Assembly: GCF_010389155.1 (NCBI RefSeq)
Contig: NC_057761.1
Coordinates: 3,350,501-3,414,500, forward strand
Direction of reading: 5' to 3'
Source: Erigeron canadensis
Taxonomy: Eukaryota; Streptophyta; Magnoliopsida; Asterales; Asteraceae
DNA: 64,000 bases
Numbering within the stretch: the stretch's first letter is position 1; every line of letters starts with the position of its first letter. The notes under the pieces were generated by a model. The model saw only the letters and a list, made by a program, of their open reading frames with translations. It had not been told where the DNA came from and made no database searches. The position numbers and the translations under genes are program-made. Of the stretch, positions 51,300 through 64,000 are shown piece by piece.

Positions 51300-54200
51300 A
51301 TGGCGCACGGTGGCTACGATAAACGGCGAGTCGCCGGACGAAAACCGGCAAACAAAACCACCGCCAGCAACAAATCATCATTAGGTGTCGAGAAGAAACC
51401 TAAAGCCAAACTCATCTCTCTCAAACGCCAGATTCGCTCTACTGACCGTTTGCTCCGTAAGGTATCCATTCATACACACATACACATTTTATTTTTTTTG
51501 TATAATATATATATATATAGTTGTTTCTATATAGTTATTATTGTTTGAATATTGTTTTTTTTATTATACTTAAAATAAAAAAAGCCAATAAATTTGTGAA
51601 AGAAAATGAAAGCCCATGACTTTATCTTGGACGCCTGCTTAGTGTTGAATGTAGTGGGACCCGTTAAGATAACCGACTACCCTGGTTTGACTGAGCTCTC
51701 ACTTTAGTTGGTGTGGACGTTTTCTATGATAGTTTCCGTTCCGAAAAAATGTTTTTCAGGTTATATGAGGGTGTTGGGCTTAGCTTTTTATTGTTTAGTT
51801 TTTGTGCATTTGGTGAGTATTTATACGATTCTATTTTTTCCGATGATATATTGAAGGACACGAGGCCTGAGGTCAAAGAAGCCTTAGAAAAGAAACTAGA
51901 AGGATTGAAGAGTCAACAGCGGACTCTAGATAACCTAGCTTTGGAACGTAAATTATCCTTGCGTTACAAAAAGATCAAGTTTTTTGGTATTTTTTTTATT
52001 GTATACTCTTTTTTTTTGCATTTATATCCATCACATGCTCTACATGTGTGTCGAGTGTGTTATCTATGTTTATAGATCCAATGCTTCTGTTCATCAGAAA
52101 GAAGGAAGTTAGAGCGCAATATAAGACGCTTGGAGAAACAACAGCGTACGTCATCTGGTCAGGCACAAGAAGTTGAGATTGCCGAGCAGCTTTCAAAGTT
52201 AAAAGAAGATCTTGAGTATGTTAGGGTAAGCTGTATTCTGTTTCAGACACTCCCTTTTATAGCACTCCTAAATATTAGAGTTAGATTTTTCATTCTGTTT
52301 ACTTATGAATGGGCTATATTGTGTTATGTTTAATCTCAAAGGTGGTCAAATGAGAAACTAAAACAGCTTTAGTATAAAAGTGAACAGGGTCAAAAGTCAC
52401 CAGCTGTGTATTTCTAATATATCTAGCATCCAAAAATCATTGTTGTTCAAACTTTTTGATTGCTATAGAAATATTATATTTTTCTCAGTCATGTACATTA
52501 TCTATATAAGGTTAAGCAAGTTACACATACAAATGTTTTGGGTAAACTCATTCTGACTCAACCCTTATTGCAAATTCACCTGTTACTAAATTTGCCTGAC
52601 CTTCCCATTTGCTACCTCTATTTAGTATACTTTTTTGTTCAATTCTTGCTTGGATAGCGTTTCTTGGTTATAATTGCTAGTTTATAATAATTGTAATAGT
52701 AACTCGGACCAATATGTATGTGTATGCAATATAGACACAAATATATTCTCTTTTATTCACTTCTAAAGATGATTTGATTTTCAATATGCAGTTTTTCCCC
52801 AAGACAGAAAAATATATATCTTTATTCAAGAAAGGTGAAAATACAGAGACTATTGATAAAAGAAACAGCTTACGCAAACAGATCAAGGAAAACATTGCTG
52901 CTGCTGTAGCCAGTGGCAAGGATTTGGAAGGTAATATCTTCACTCTGCTATTTTGTTCTTTTAAAGTTTGGCACTATTGTTCTGTACAATAGCAGGCCAT
53001 TCATTGTCTTTCTTCACCCTTGTAATAAATTGTACATTGACTTCTATATCTAGGCACTAGTGTATTGTTAGAACAACTAGCTTCCCCCCCCCCCCCCCCC
53101 TTTCTCCTTTAATTTAGCTAGTTATGACCTCGATCTAAGTCACTCTGTCTCGTAAATAAGCAGGTGCATTTCATCTTATTGCTGTTTACTTTTGCAAAGC
53201 CGCATTCCTGTTAGAGCATTTTTCAGCTTTACATTTTGTTATTTATATAATAAACATGGTACTAATACGTGTCTCCCTCCAGTTAATATAAACTTTACGA
53301 GACATTGGATTCTTGATGGATAATGATAAGATTTTCTTACCCTAACATAAGTTAGTTGTACTTGATTCCAGTCAGAAGTGCTTTAGTTTGTTATTGAATA
53401 GACCAAATACATGAAATATCAATTCATCATCAATTGAACGATAAATAGATAAAAAAAAAAAAGGTGGAAAATCAAGTCTTCTAAAGCTCTATGTAAGTTG
53501 AATAATGGCATCGTGCCAAGCATCTTTTTAGATTTAACTGAAGCTGTTTGTTCATATGTTCAAATTAATTTTCTATGTTCATAACATACCAGTAAGAATG
53601 ACTTATGTTATCATTGCAAACTAGCACGTGTCATGTTGAGCTAAGTAGCTAAGCAGGAGTTCAGCGTGTACACACACAAAACCAAAGACTATCTTGGTAA
53701 TGCAAAGGCTACACCCACATTGTTGTGACTCTTACACACATAAGAATACTCTTCCTGGGGCAACATTATGCTTCGTATTTTTTTTATTGATACTGGCTTG
53801 TATTATCTTCTGATTTTATGACACATATTTTCATTCTACAATGCTTACATCTTTTTACGGGAATACACAGAAACTGGAAGTGATGATGATGGGGTGGAAT
53901 TAAGTGAAGATGATTTTTTTTTGAGTTCAAGTGATGAGCCTGATGCAGACGATGAATTGACTGATAAAAGTGCAAGGTTTGTATTAGTTATTTAATCTGT
54001 GTGAAGTTTTTGCTGTTCTGTTGAATTTGTTTTCAGAGTTATTGGATTGTCATTGCATAGATACATTTCAAGCACCACAAAGTGAGGTTATTCTATCACT
54101 TTGATCTCAATATTGTTGCCGACTTGCTGGAAGCCTGGAATGCTAGTATAGCTTCAGGGTGTTTCCCTTATTATAATTGGAACCCTGTCTTAAAACTTGT

Positions 54201-55124
54201 TATATATCTATGTTTACATGTAAAATATATAAAAATCAAATAATTCATTCTTGCATTACAGGGAACAAGCATCTAGTGCTTCGGGGAAAGCAGCTTCTGA
54301 AATGTCAAGCGATGAAAGAAATCAGGTTAGATTACTGAAATTCCATATCGTTTAGTGTTTAATAAGCCTGCATTATACATCAGAACTTGTGGTTTCATCG
54401 AGTTGAGCTATGTTCATGTCAAACTATATAAATAAAAAAAATTAGCCCAAAGGGAAGGCTGGAAAAGGGGTCCAATACTCTAATTGGTCTAGGGATAACA
54501 AGTAGCCTGAAGTCTATGATTAGGACATATAACCTCTAAATTGCTTTTGTCAAAGGTTTAGATAATTAAAGTTATAACATTTTTTTGTAATCATAAATAT
54601 CACTTCTATATAAATTATCTATATGTGGACAAAAGTGTTTGTGCTTCAAGCCTTTAACTCAACCCTTACTGAAAGTGACCCATTTTAACCTGAATTTCAT
54701 TGTGCGCGGTTACCCAACCAGTCCGTCTTGCCACTTGTATTTTTGTTTGCTAATGTGCCTACCCCTTTCTGAATTTCTGTAGAGGCACATTTCGGCGCGT
54801 GCTCTTATGCCCCCTCCACGGGCATCAAAAGGTCCAAATGCAACTCATGTTAAACCAAGATCCAACTCGTTTCAGAAAAACTCATACTCTCGTAGGGCTG
54901 ACATGTCATCATCCAGTAACACATCAACTAGTGTTGAGCGGCCTTCTTATAAAAACCGCAGACCGTTGGAGTCATACACTCACACAGGTAATAGCAGTGC
55001 TTACCGGAGACCGTTGGAGCCAGGCACACACACAGGTAACAGCGGCAGTAATTTGAGTTCAAACTCAGATGCGCGGAAACCAAAAAGAAAGAGGCGGCCA
55101 AAGAAGAAGAAACAACAGGCCTGA
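51300..55124 (+). CDS. EFG1: EFG1-like rRNA-processing protein, 7 exons
   Basis: Exons 51300-51461, 51857-51986, 52098-52225, 52792-52930, 53871-53976, 54262-54325 and 54783-55124 give 1071 nt and one open frame of 356 residues; every junction keeps frame. Residues 1-35 are basic. The Efg1 domain (PF10153, formerly DUF2361) covers about 37-150, with LISLKRQIRSTDRLLRK, the coiled-coil EALEKKLEGLKSQQ and RRLEKQQRTSSG. An acidic patch (GSDDDGVELSEDD) lies near 188-200. The tail has a repeated RRPLE-x2-THTGNS unit and a nuclear-signal-like end (KPKRKRRPKKKKQQ). In yeast, Efg1 is a nucleolar factor needed for early 18S rRNA processing and nucleolar localisation; the same role is inferred. The ATG follows an A-rich leader. 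Confidence 0.93.
53084..53100. repeat. Poly-C run in intron 4 of the EFG1-like gene
   Basis: Seventeen consecutive C. Exact length may be a sequencing or assembly artefact. Confidence 0.9.
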
Positions 55125-56189
55125 TACTTGCGATGGTATCTAATTTTCAATGTTGTTTTTGTTGCTATAATTCGCGAGATTGTTTAAACCAACATGAAAG
55201 ATTATATAAACGCAGTTCCTATAGTGTTAAACTAATCATATTCTGGTTTCCACCACTGCCCCCCCCCCCCCCCCCCCTCTTCCGGCGCGCGACTGCCGTG
55301 GTCCTCAAAATTCTCTTCAACTTATTCAGGAGCCATAGCTTGTTGTTATTCTCGGATCAACCAATCAATTGAATATACTACCTCGGGATACAACAAATTG
55401 GCTTCTATTTTGTTTTTCTCTAATCGAGTCATTAATGTATGCTTGCAAAACCCATTTAAAGTGGTATCTATACTTAAATACTATGCATGCATTTGAGGGC
55501 ACAAAATAGTTGATCCAAAAGTTTACCATTTTCGAAGTGGTCACCAGATAAGAATTTAGTGAAAACCGTTGGATCTGATTAAGTCCCGGTATCACTGGAA
55601 GTCTGGAACTATATGTGGTTGATTGGATGAATGTATCCTTGACGTTTCTATTGTATCTGAAATCTGATATTGCTTCAAAAAGTGAATTGCTTAGTTTCTT
55701 TCTGGACGTATTTGTTTGTTGTTTCTTCTTTCAAATCTACGAACTTCACACGCTTAAAATGTTTTGGTTTGTGAAGTTTCTTGACGTTGGTGATATATGG
55801 AATATCCGAATACAGTACTCCCAACTCTGAAAGTTATATGACACAGATGTATTACATGGTGCTAGTCCCAATTTATATAACCATAATTCATATGCAAATA
55901 GTGAGGTCGTTACATATATCCTATCTGACAAACCATGAATACGGCATGGTATTAGGCTAATACCATCCCTGTGACTATGACGATGCACACATCACCACTG
56001 GTTTAGAGTCTACAAAGGGGATGCATGACCAGAATTTTCTTATTGATGTATTTCTGTTTTGTTTCGTCGTTGTAAAAGAAATCGCATCACAGAATATAAA
56101 TTAGCATTTAGGGCCATGTCTTATATGGAACCACTGTTACTAGCAAAACTACCTAGCACTACAAAATCAGCTGGAAAGCTTTTCATTGT
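55125..56189. other. 3' flank of the EFG1-like gene
   Basis: No supported gene. It holds a 19-base C run at 55259-55277 followed by a GC-rich patch (GGCGCGCGACTGCC). The 3' UTR of the EFG1-like gene presumably lies in the first few hundred bases. Confidence 0.5.
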
Positions 56190-57000
56190 TACTCATAAAA
56201 ATGCGCTTCGAGTTATTTTTCTTTCATCTATGATTCTTCGGTGGAGCTCCCTTATGCTGCACTTCTGGTTTAACTTATCAACATCCAAAAATAGACATTT
56301 TATAGAAATAGATGGAGCTTTGTCTCTCTTCTTGGCGACATTATCAGGCAAGGTTTCTACACCAATGGCATTTGCTTGTGGATGAAGTCGACTAGCCACC
56401 TCCCCACTGTCTACAACAATTTCCGGATACTGCTTGCCACAGAAGGCTCAACCTGGGGGGGGGGGGGGGGGGGGGGGGGGGGTGGGATACCTCTTTGGCT
56501 CCCTTTCTAATAAATTGTAGTAGCCTCAACACAAATATGGCACCAAAACAAAGTTTAAAAAGAACCTACACCTTCGAACTCCTCTCCCTCAACATGACTA
56601 ATAACACCAGCCTTCAACAAAACATCCTCTGGATATAAATACACGGTCATCTCCTCTCCTTCCAACACCTCTAACAATTCACCAAATTTTTAAGGGGGGA
56701 TACCATCAGCAAACCACTCCTTTTTGCGGACTACAAGATTTTCCCGGATATTCATCAGGGATCAGACTCGAATGCCTGTATATAAACTCATCCTTCCAAT
56801 CACGAATATCGACACCTTTAACAATGGAATCTACTTTTGGCCTATTCGCTATGGTAATTCAGTCCCAGCAGGGCATACATTACACAATCTCTGGAACAGT
56901 GCGTTTGCCGGGTGGTTAGGACCGATCACCATGCTTTGCTAAATGGCTTGCTCTTAGATTTGGTTATGCATATCCTTAACGATACTGATGGACCCCAAAA
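56190..57000 (-). pseudogene. Possible retroelement gag remnant
   Basis: Minus-strand segments look coding in changing frames: WKDEFIYRHSSLIPDEYPGK near 56800-56740, VLEGEEMTVYLYPEDVLLKA near 56680-56610, and ASRLHPQANAIGVETL near 56396. Their order and style resemble the gag region of a gypsy-type element, but no diagnostic domain is visible. Stops and a 28-base G run (56455-56482) interrupt it. Confidence 0.35.
56455..56482. repeat. Poly-G run
   Basis: Twenty-eight consecutive G. It is very unusual in this AT-rich sequence and its length should be treated as uncertain. Confidence 0.9.
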
Positions 57001-59095
57001 GGACTACCCATCATGTTGGGTGCAAGGTTTCTTGAAAAGTCGAATGACCACCTATGCACAACCCGTGATTGATTTACTTATGTGATACAAGTCTCTACTT
57101 AATGATTAAAAAATGGCATAACCGATGATTGATGATTGAGATTGAAATTGAGATTGATAATGATGATTAATGAGATGATTGAAAGGAAGATGTAGGAATG
57201 ATAACTTCCTATTGTGGTATTCGGTTGACATGCGATGATGATTTTTTTATGCTTGACGTGTGATGATATTCGTTATATGCTTGACGTGTGACGATGATTG
57301 TTATATGCTTGACATGCGTATGATATTTATAAGATTGATTTAACTTTCAACCTTTTTATAGAACTTGTGGTTATCTTACTCGGTTTTTTAAGCTGACACT
57401 TGTTTTGTTTAAAATATTGTGTTTTCTTAGGTTGGTGAAACATGGGTAGATGGTATAGTTTTGCCATAGGGTGAAACATTGGTAGATGGTAGCTTTGATG
57501 AAGACTTTATATTGTCATAGTTTTGCCTCATTTATTTATACATTTATAGCTTATGTCCTTGAGATTGTATTGTGATTTGGTTGTTGATTTATTGATGGAT
57601 TTCTTAAATTATCGTTATGATGCAATAAGTAACGTCAAAACTGTGATTGACATTTTCGTTACGAAACTATATATGAATGTCATTTCTATTAGGAGCTCAT
57701 GATTTTTTAAAAGCAACCTTTCCACATTTATTGATCGATTTATTTAGAAGATTTTGAAATTCATATTTTTGTAAAGTTGGATATTACAAGAATCTCTCAT
57801 CCTCGTCGTTCTAGAAGCCCGGTTTGGTATACAAACACACAGTTTAAAAATGTTGCACATCTGATTCATGAATCTCAAAAGACAAAAACATCTTTTATCT
57901 TTGAAGTGGAAATGGTAGCCATAGACCAAACCTTAGTAGGTCTTTTAACCAGGGTTGGTTTTGGGATATATAGTTGTTTACTTTCGTAAGGGCTAAAAGT
58001 GGAATTTACTCGAGAAATGGTAACATCTTTATAAAATCCTTAGCATGTAAGTAATGACATGTTTCTCAGTAAATTTGTATTCAAAGCTACTTGTAATTAT
58101 TTAGTAAATATCAAGCCGATGACCCCTAATCCAATTGGTCTGAGGTGAGGCCGAAAGGTTTACTCAATGGAGGTTTCTGACTAGGGCTTTAGAGTTCGAT
58201 CATTTGTGGATGTGTTACCCCGATAGATTTTCAAAAGTGGTGGAAATTGGGATTCAACCGCGAGTTAGGTGCTACTTTAGTTAGGTGTGACATTTCATCT
58301 TTTATTCCTAACATTTTACTCAACCTTATATTTTATTGGACAATATGGTATTATCCGGGTAAAGGTTGATAAAGTCAAAAGGTTTCCTCGTAATCAGTGT
58401 AAAGTGTTGTAAGTACTTTACACTGAGATGCTCCAGTCTTCGATCAGGTAGAATCTTTCCTGAGCTATGCTATTAAGATGATTATCTTTCTCCAGTCTTC
58501 AACTTCAGATGAATGCTTTCAGTTTAGGCTAATCAGCTTAGTGAACATTCTGAAACTGAAACATTTCGGAATCTGTACAAGTATTTTCACTGATCTTCAA
58601 CTATTTCCTGGACAAATTATACTTAGACGTTTTCGACCCAACATTACCATTATACAGTGAGGTTCCCATGATGTATCCCGACCGAATATTCAGAAAAGAA
58701 CAATGTTGATCAATGTTTCTTAGATGTTCCATTGTTATGTGTCGTAATTAAACGTTTGACCTTTTAATGGTTAGGGATTATATAGACATTTGCGATCTCT
58801 AAATAATAAGGGGTTTACTTAGAAAATCTCCTATCTTAGTAAAGGAAATTTCACTTGATATCATTTTTTCAATGGGGAGTGATATATTTACAACAGCTTT
58901 TTGCTATTTACAACAAATGTACATCTTTTACTGTACAATATATAACTGTATAAAACATGCATTGTTGTAAATGGCTAAATGTTGTGGATTTATCACTCCT
59001 CTTTTCCAATGTGTCAACTTTTTATGCTATTCAAGTAGGCACCATGAAGGATCCAACTAAGCATGTAGGACATGTAGGACATCTCTACCTATCAC
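57001..59095. other. Gene-free stretch
   Basis: No supported gene. It has simple GATTGA-type repeats near 57120-57180, repeated GCTTGACGTGTGA words near 57250-57320, and a small hairpin at 58399-58429 (CAGTGTAAAGT and its complement around a 9-base loop). Confidence 0.5.
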
Positions 59096-60151
59096 CACTA
59101 CTACAAAATTATATAAAAAAAATAAAGATCGCTTTTAAAAATAAAGATTGGTTGTTCTCTAATAGTATGATTTTTAAACCTATAAAAGGAATTAAGTATA
59201 GAGACCACTTAGTTATAAAAAACTGGTCTTTAAACTTTAAAAATCTTAGAGACCATAATTTTCATGAGAAAAGTAGTCTCTATGTATTCATATTCCGTAT
59301 TATTAGATATTTTGTATGTCTAATAAATATCAATCACCACCATAGCCATCCACCATATCATTGTTTTTGTTTCTTTACGGATTTTATTATAGATATTATA
59401 TATAACTACTTTTAAGATTGTAAATATTCTCTTTTCGCATGTTGTGATATTTTAGATCTGGTTGGTCAAGATTTAGAGTTACATTGCATAGTTAGAGGAA
59501 AATATTTATCTTTTGGTGGATGATAGAACATAAAGAAAAAGAGGTTAGTTTGACTTATACCTTTTGAAGTTATTATATGCCATATAACACCAATCTAATC
59601 TTAATTTTAATTTTTTTGGATTTCTTATGAATATTTGAAGTGTTAATACTCTCTTTGATTTTGGCTAAGAAACCATTCTTCTGTTTGAGAAAATATGACA
59701 CAAGAAGTTTAAGACTCATTTTCTCGGATGTGGATCTTTGACTTGTTGGTTTTATAGGAGCAAATTCTTATTTTTGAAGTGTACATGATTCTTACACATT
59801 ATTATCTAGTTTATATTTGATTTCTTACTTTTGTTTACATTATAAGAGCAGGTCAAAATATCCGTGTGTGTGAATTTCGATGAATGATTATAACTTTGTA
59901 TTGTTTAGATTTATTAAAGATTGGATACGTTAAAAGTGAAATTGTTAGGATGTATGTATTGATTTAAATGAATATCAATTAATTTCTTTTATAATAAAAA
60001 ATATAGAAACCGGTTTGTATGTCTATACAAGTTTTAGAGACCGGTTGACATGTGGTCTCTACTTGAGAGACCACTTGTCATTGAGAACGGTTGTAAAATA
60101 GGTCTTTATTAACCAAAACACTAATCTCTATTATTTTATTTTGTACTAGTG
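59096..60151. mobile_element. CACTA-type non-autonomous element
   Basis: The ends are CACTACTACAAAAT and ATTTTGTACTAGTG, a 14-bp inverted repeat with one mismatch. Subterminal AGAGACC(A/G)(C/G)TT words occur repeatedly at both sides in opposite orientation (59200-59280 and 60005-60090). Flanking triplets CAC and CAA are only a partial 3-bp duplication. No transposase is present. Confidence 0.8.
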
Positions 60152-61582
60152 CAATATGTGAAAAGATGAATCTTATGCGTATACTGACAAAGCTCTCTAC
60201 GTCAACTCTTATCTTAGATGGCATTAACATTAGCTTACATGTCGTCTTTAAATGGATCCTTGCATTTTGAATCTAAAAGAAGTTCAATTTGAACTATATG
60301 ATTAAATTTTGAAATGTTTGCATTTTGAACTGTTTGAATTGTTAATTAGTTTACATTTTAAATTGTTGTTGTTGTTTAATATATTTAAATACATTATTTT
60401 TAAAAAATATTATATTTTTTTAGTCATAAAACTAAAAGACTTGCATATTTTACACACATCAAATTTTTTACCTTTAATATCTCAAAGTTTTTAATCCAAA
60501 ACTTTCATTTTAATTGTAGTCATGGAACTTGATAGAGTGTATATAAAGTAACTTAACAATTAAAATTTTCTTATACTATCACAAAATAATAATCAAAAAT
60601 ATATTACCACAAAAATATATTGTATACCTAATGTATTTGTAGTTTATTGTATGGGGTTAACTAGTATGCTTCTAGCAACATGCTTCCAATATGATTTTCA
60701 AGTGGAAGAGATTTGTGAGGGAGAAACATGCTTCTTCCATGCTTCTAGCAGCATATTGGTTTTTCCCTTATTTTATATCTATGACTGTTATCTTGTGTTT
60801 ATTTTAAAGCCATGAGAAACTCAAGGAATCAGATAGTCTCTTGGTCATGGAGGTGTGTGTTGGTTTTGCTTTCACGCTCCAAAAAACCCAAACAATGTCA
60901 ACCTGTCTATACACAAGGCTTTCATTAAGATATTTATTGCCTCTTATACCATATGAAGAGTCATTGGCCACATCCTCATTTGAGACCACTTTTCATCTCC
61001 ATTTCATAAAAGATGTGCTGATAATGTAACATTATATTTCGCGTTTCCGTAAAGTTTCATATATAATAGTACAGTTGATAAAACAAATTATGACACAAAT
61101 TCATATAGAATAGTTTATGGGTTTCTTTGTAAAACTGGTTAAATTTAAGTTAGGTAGACATGTCAAAACGTTATTGATAGATTGGAATTTTATAAGAATT
61201 GTAATGAAGATAGGCTCAAGGAATCCAAGTAATGAGACAAGGGCATTTAAATGAAAAACTGACATTTCATATATACGATTACACATTAATAAATTACAAT
61301 TATAACAACAATATCTAATTTTATTAAAGATAACCGTATGAAAAAACTGAGATGTACAATTATCAAAATTATATTGTAAATACAAATACATATAAATGTT
61401 AGTGTGCATGTATGAAACAAGAATAAGAAGTTAAGAATATAATAATGAAGTATTCTATAAGTCTATCGAAAGAGGAAAAAGATTTGAGCTGATTTTTTAA
61501 TTGTTAACTTAAATTGAAATTCGAGTGATCAAAAATACACCTACATATAATCAGAGGACCATTAATGTAACTCACTCGAATC
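60152..61582. other. AT-rich gene-free stretch
   Basis: No recognised gene or clear element. ATGCTTCTAGCA words occur twice near 60667 and 60740. Confidence 0.5.
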
Positions 61583-62582
61583 AAAGTATTTTTTTTCGTC
61601 CATGTGCTTTTTCAAATAAGCAATTTTTATCATCGTCGTTAACTTTTGGCTAAAATCGTCCCCGTGGTTTGCATTTCGTCCCTGCCGTTATAACTTTGCC
61701 GTTAACCACCTTACATGCAAGTCACGTGAGGGGCATTTTCGTCTTTTCGTAGAGTTAAGTGCAAAAAACGTCCCTGTGGTTTATCGTTTTTGCATTTTTC
61801 GTCCTCGCCGTTAACAATTCCAAGAAAAAATTTCAAAAAAAAAAAGAAACAAACAAAAATTACCGTACAAATTTAATCCAAACAAAACAAAAACCTATAT
61901 ACCTACATTTGAGGATATGCTCAATCACTTTCAAATGCAAACACGTACATACAATATTTAAATACCGGTAGTATACCCGTAATACCGGTATCGGAAGGTA
62001 CCCCGCTACAACTATTTCCGATATTTTCGGTATTACCGTTCCGGTACTTCCGGTATTCACATTTTTTATTTTTTGAATTTTTTTAAAAATTATTTTTACA
62101 ATACTTTAATGTTATTTTTTGTAATTTGTGAACTTTCTTGTAATTTGTTATAAAGTACCTATTTGTTTGTTTTTTTTTTGAGTGAATTTTAATTATATTT
62201 TGACTATTTTCGTTATATTATAGTAAGTTTTATAACATGTTTTAAAAAATAAAATAAATTAAATTAGTTGTACCGGTCGGTATTAAATTAGATCCTCATA
62301 TGTAGGTGTATGTATAGGTTTTTTATTTGAGTTTGTTTTGATTAAATTTTTGTTTGGAAGTTTGTTAAATTCAAGGATGAAAAATGCAAAAATGACAAAC
62401 CATAAGGACGAATTTTGCACTTAACCATAAAAACAAATAGGTAAAAAGACATATATACCCCTCACGTGGTTAACGGATCCAAGGACGAAATGCAAACCAT
62501 AGGGACGATTTTAGCCAAAAATTAATGGCGAGGATGTAAAGTGCTTATTCGAAAAACCACATGGACGGAAAAAGTACTTTGC
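61583..62582. mobile_element. ~1-kb foldback element with long inverted arms
   Basis: Arms of about 250 bp (61583-61830 and 62350-62582) pair imperfectly. Shared words include TTTTTGGCTAAAATCGTCCC/GGGACGATTTTAGCCAAAA and CGTCC(C/A)TGTGGTTT with complements. A second inner pair surrounds ACCTATATACCTACAT (near 61890) and its complement (near 62300). The centre has ACCGGTA-rich sequence (61960-62055). No target duplication was identified, so the superfamily is open. Confidence 0.72.
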
Positions 62583-62594
62583 CTTTTTTTTTTT

Positions 62595-62601
62595 ATATAA
62601 A
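62595..62601 (+). promoter_or_regulatory. TATA box of the mannosidase gene
   Basis: TATATAA lies about 70 bp upstream of the start codon and about 12 bp after the end of the foldback element. Confidence 0.55.
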
Positions 62602-62669
62602 AAACCACCCTATTTATCAGCAAAATTATAATAATAAAAATAAAAATAATAATTTCTGAGATAAAATCC

Positions 62670-64000
62670 ATGGAACTCGGAAAACCAAGAATTGCATTCT
62701 TCTTGGTACTTCTAATAATTTCACAAGATTTGATCTTTATTAAAGTTTTAGCAGAAGGGGTCACTTTTGATGAAGCTAAACAGCTTAGAGATGAGGTATT
62801 TATTAATTTTTTATCCTTTTTTTTTTTGTATAATATGGAATGTACACATGTATTTGTTTTAAAGATTATATATATGTATACTTATGTGTTAATAAGGTTA
62901 AAGTTTTGATCTTTTATTGCATTTCATGTTTTTGTTGACATCCCATGTTCTTGATTTTATTAAATTAATGGTCTGGGAGGAAGTTTATTGAGTTACCCTA
63001 TTTACCTTTTAGATTTGGGTAAAAGATGCATAATTTGTTTCATAAATTGGGGTTTTGGTTTGAGATTTATAACATTTTTTAGTTGCTTGTGTTATGCGAA
63101 ATGGGGTTCTCTTATCAATGATCAAAAGGGGTTTTGGTAAGTGAGGTTAGGTGCATGTCAACCGCTTTCCGGGCCTAAAACAAACTTATGAAAATGATCC
63201 TTAATGATTATAGACAGTAAGCAAAATCTTTCTTTTTTCAAACACTTGAAACCGTTAAGAGACTACCTATGATCACTTCCAAAAATATACATCTAGACAC
63301 AGCTCTTTAATTGGAGCTAAAGACGATGATGTAATGCCCGCTCTTGATGCAGGTTCGTGAAATGTTCTATCATGCATTTGATGGATATATGGATCATGCT
63401 TTTCCACGTGACGAGTTAAAACCTCTATCATGTCAAGGAGAAGACACACTTGGTGGCTATGCCCTAACATTGGTAACATTTCCCTTCTTATTTCATATTT
63501 CTATTTCACTTATTTTCTTTTATTTGTAGTCATGATGTTGCTATGATTCGGCCAGTGCAGATTGACTCATTAGACACCTTGGCTTTGCTCGGCGATAAAG
63601 AGCGCTTCACATCTTCTGTTGAATGGATTAGTAAGAATGTTCGATTTGATCTTGTGAGTGTGGACTTACTTTTTTGTGATCATTAGTATTTTACTATTTG
63701 TGGAAGAAAACTTACATATAAAAGGGAAATCTAATCTCTATAAGAATTGCATTTTAGCTTCAACTGTATATTATGTTTGAAGTTGGATTGAACTTTGAAT
63801 ATTTTCTAATTACATTTTCAGAACAAAACAGTATCCTTGTTTGAAACTACAATCCGGATCCTTGGAGGTTTACTTTCTGCTCATCTCATCGCAAGCGATT
63901 ATTCTACGGTACCTCCTCTCGTTTCGTTGTTTATTCTAGAGGTCCCTATAGCGTAGAATGCATTTGTATATTTAAATTTGAATATTTTTACAACATGAAA
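62670..64000 (+). CDS. MNS4: GH47 class I alpha-mannosidase, EDEM type (MNS4/MNS5-like), 5' part
   Basis: Exons 62670-62795, 63353-63472, 63561-63653 and 63822-63908 are in frame (142 residues). The gene continues beyond the window. Residues 8-28 are a hydrophobic signal or anchor ([16 protein letters not shown]). The GH47 domain starts near residue 35. Its signature region is clear: [17 protein letters not shown], then [13 protein letters not shown], then [12 protein letters not shown], then [20 protein letters not shown]. This subgroup trims mannose from misfolded glycoproteins in the ER, marking them for ER-associated degradation; Arabidopsis MNS4 and MNS5 do this. The choice of MNS4 over MNS5 rests on gene order, not on sequence comparison. 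Confidence 0.92.

Noticed and set aside
58957..59415. 152-residue ORF at the CACTA element start
   Set aside because: It runs through the element terminus and is low complexity (His, Ile, Lys, Phe rich); not credible as a gene.

Overview
This window is nuclear DNA of a flowering plant. The evidence is three intron-rich genes with GT..AG splice sites, plant-lineage protein families, AT-rich introns and dense nested transposable elements of plant type (PIF/Harbinger, Athila-like and Tekay-like gypsy LTRs, copia, Mutator, hAT, Stowaway, CACTA, Helitron). A eudicot is very likely. An asterid such as a daisy-family species is only a guess from the general look of the repeats.

Layout. 0.2-2.8 kb: a broken PIF/Harbinger element (Myb/SANT protein and DDE transposase, minus strand). 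2.9-18.8 kb: a nest of gypsy-type LTRs. A solo LTR (2880-7244) contains an antisense solo LTR of another family (5086-6583). An Athila-like LTR (8299-13811) has internal element sequence on both sides and contains a Helitron and a third solo LTR. A truncated LTR (16827-18761) contains a Tourist-like MITE. 18.8-20.5 kb: DNA-transposon debris and a small broken ORF. 21.0-39.1 kb: a complete 24-exon gene for a POLLUX/CASTOR-like plastid-envelope ion channel (PEC type), with a young antisense copia element in intron 2. 39.7-42 kb: three foldback MITEs with 9-bp target duplications. 42.1-49.6 kb: a diverged ~0.6 kb direct repeat enclosing a Mutator-like element (transposase-OTU fusion plus a convergent second gene) and a copia solo LTR. 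50.1-50.9 kb: hAT and Stowaway MITEs. 51.3-55.1 kb: a complete 7-exon EFG1-like rRNA-processing gene. 55-62.6 kb: repeat debris, a CACTA MITE and a 1-kb foldback element. 62.67 kb to the end: the first four exons of a GH47 alpha-mannosidase of the MNS4/MNS5 (EDEM) type.

The three host genes lie in the same orientation and order. From memory, this matches a block on Arabidopsis chromosome 5 (At5g43710 mannosidase, At5g43720 EFG1/DUF2361, At5g43745 PEC channel), so the window looks like an ancient syntenic block inflated by transposons.

Most unusual observation: four different LTRs, from at least two lineages, each carry their own short palindrome (CAGCGCCGCTG, CCGTCCCAGACGG, GTAACGGGCGTTAC, GTAGACTAC) repeated 5-8 times. 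Spacing is close to 20 or 30 bp, i.e. multiples of the DNA helical turn, and the spacers are not conserved. One of the palindromes recurs with the same spacing in the internal region of its own element. This looks like family-specific arrays of protein-binding sites that diversify between element families.
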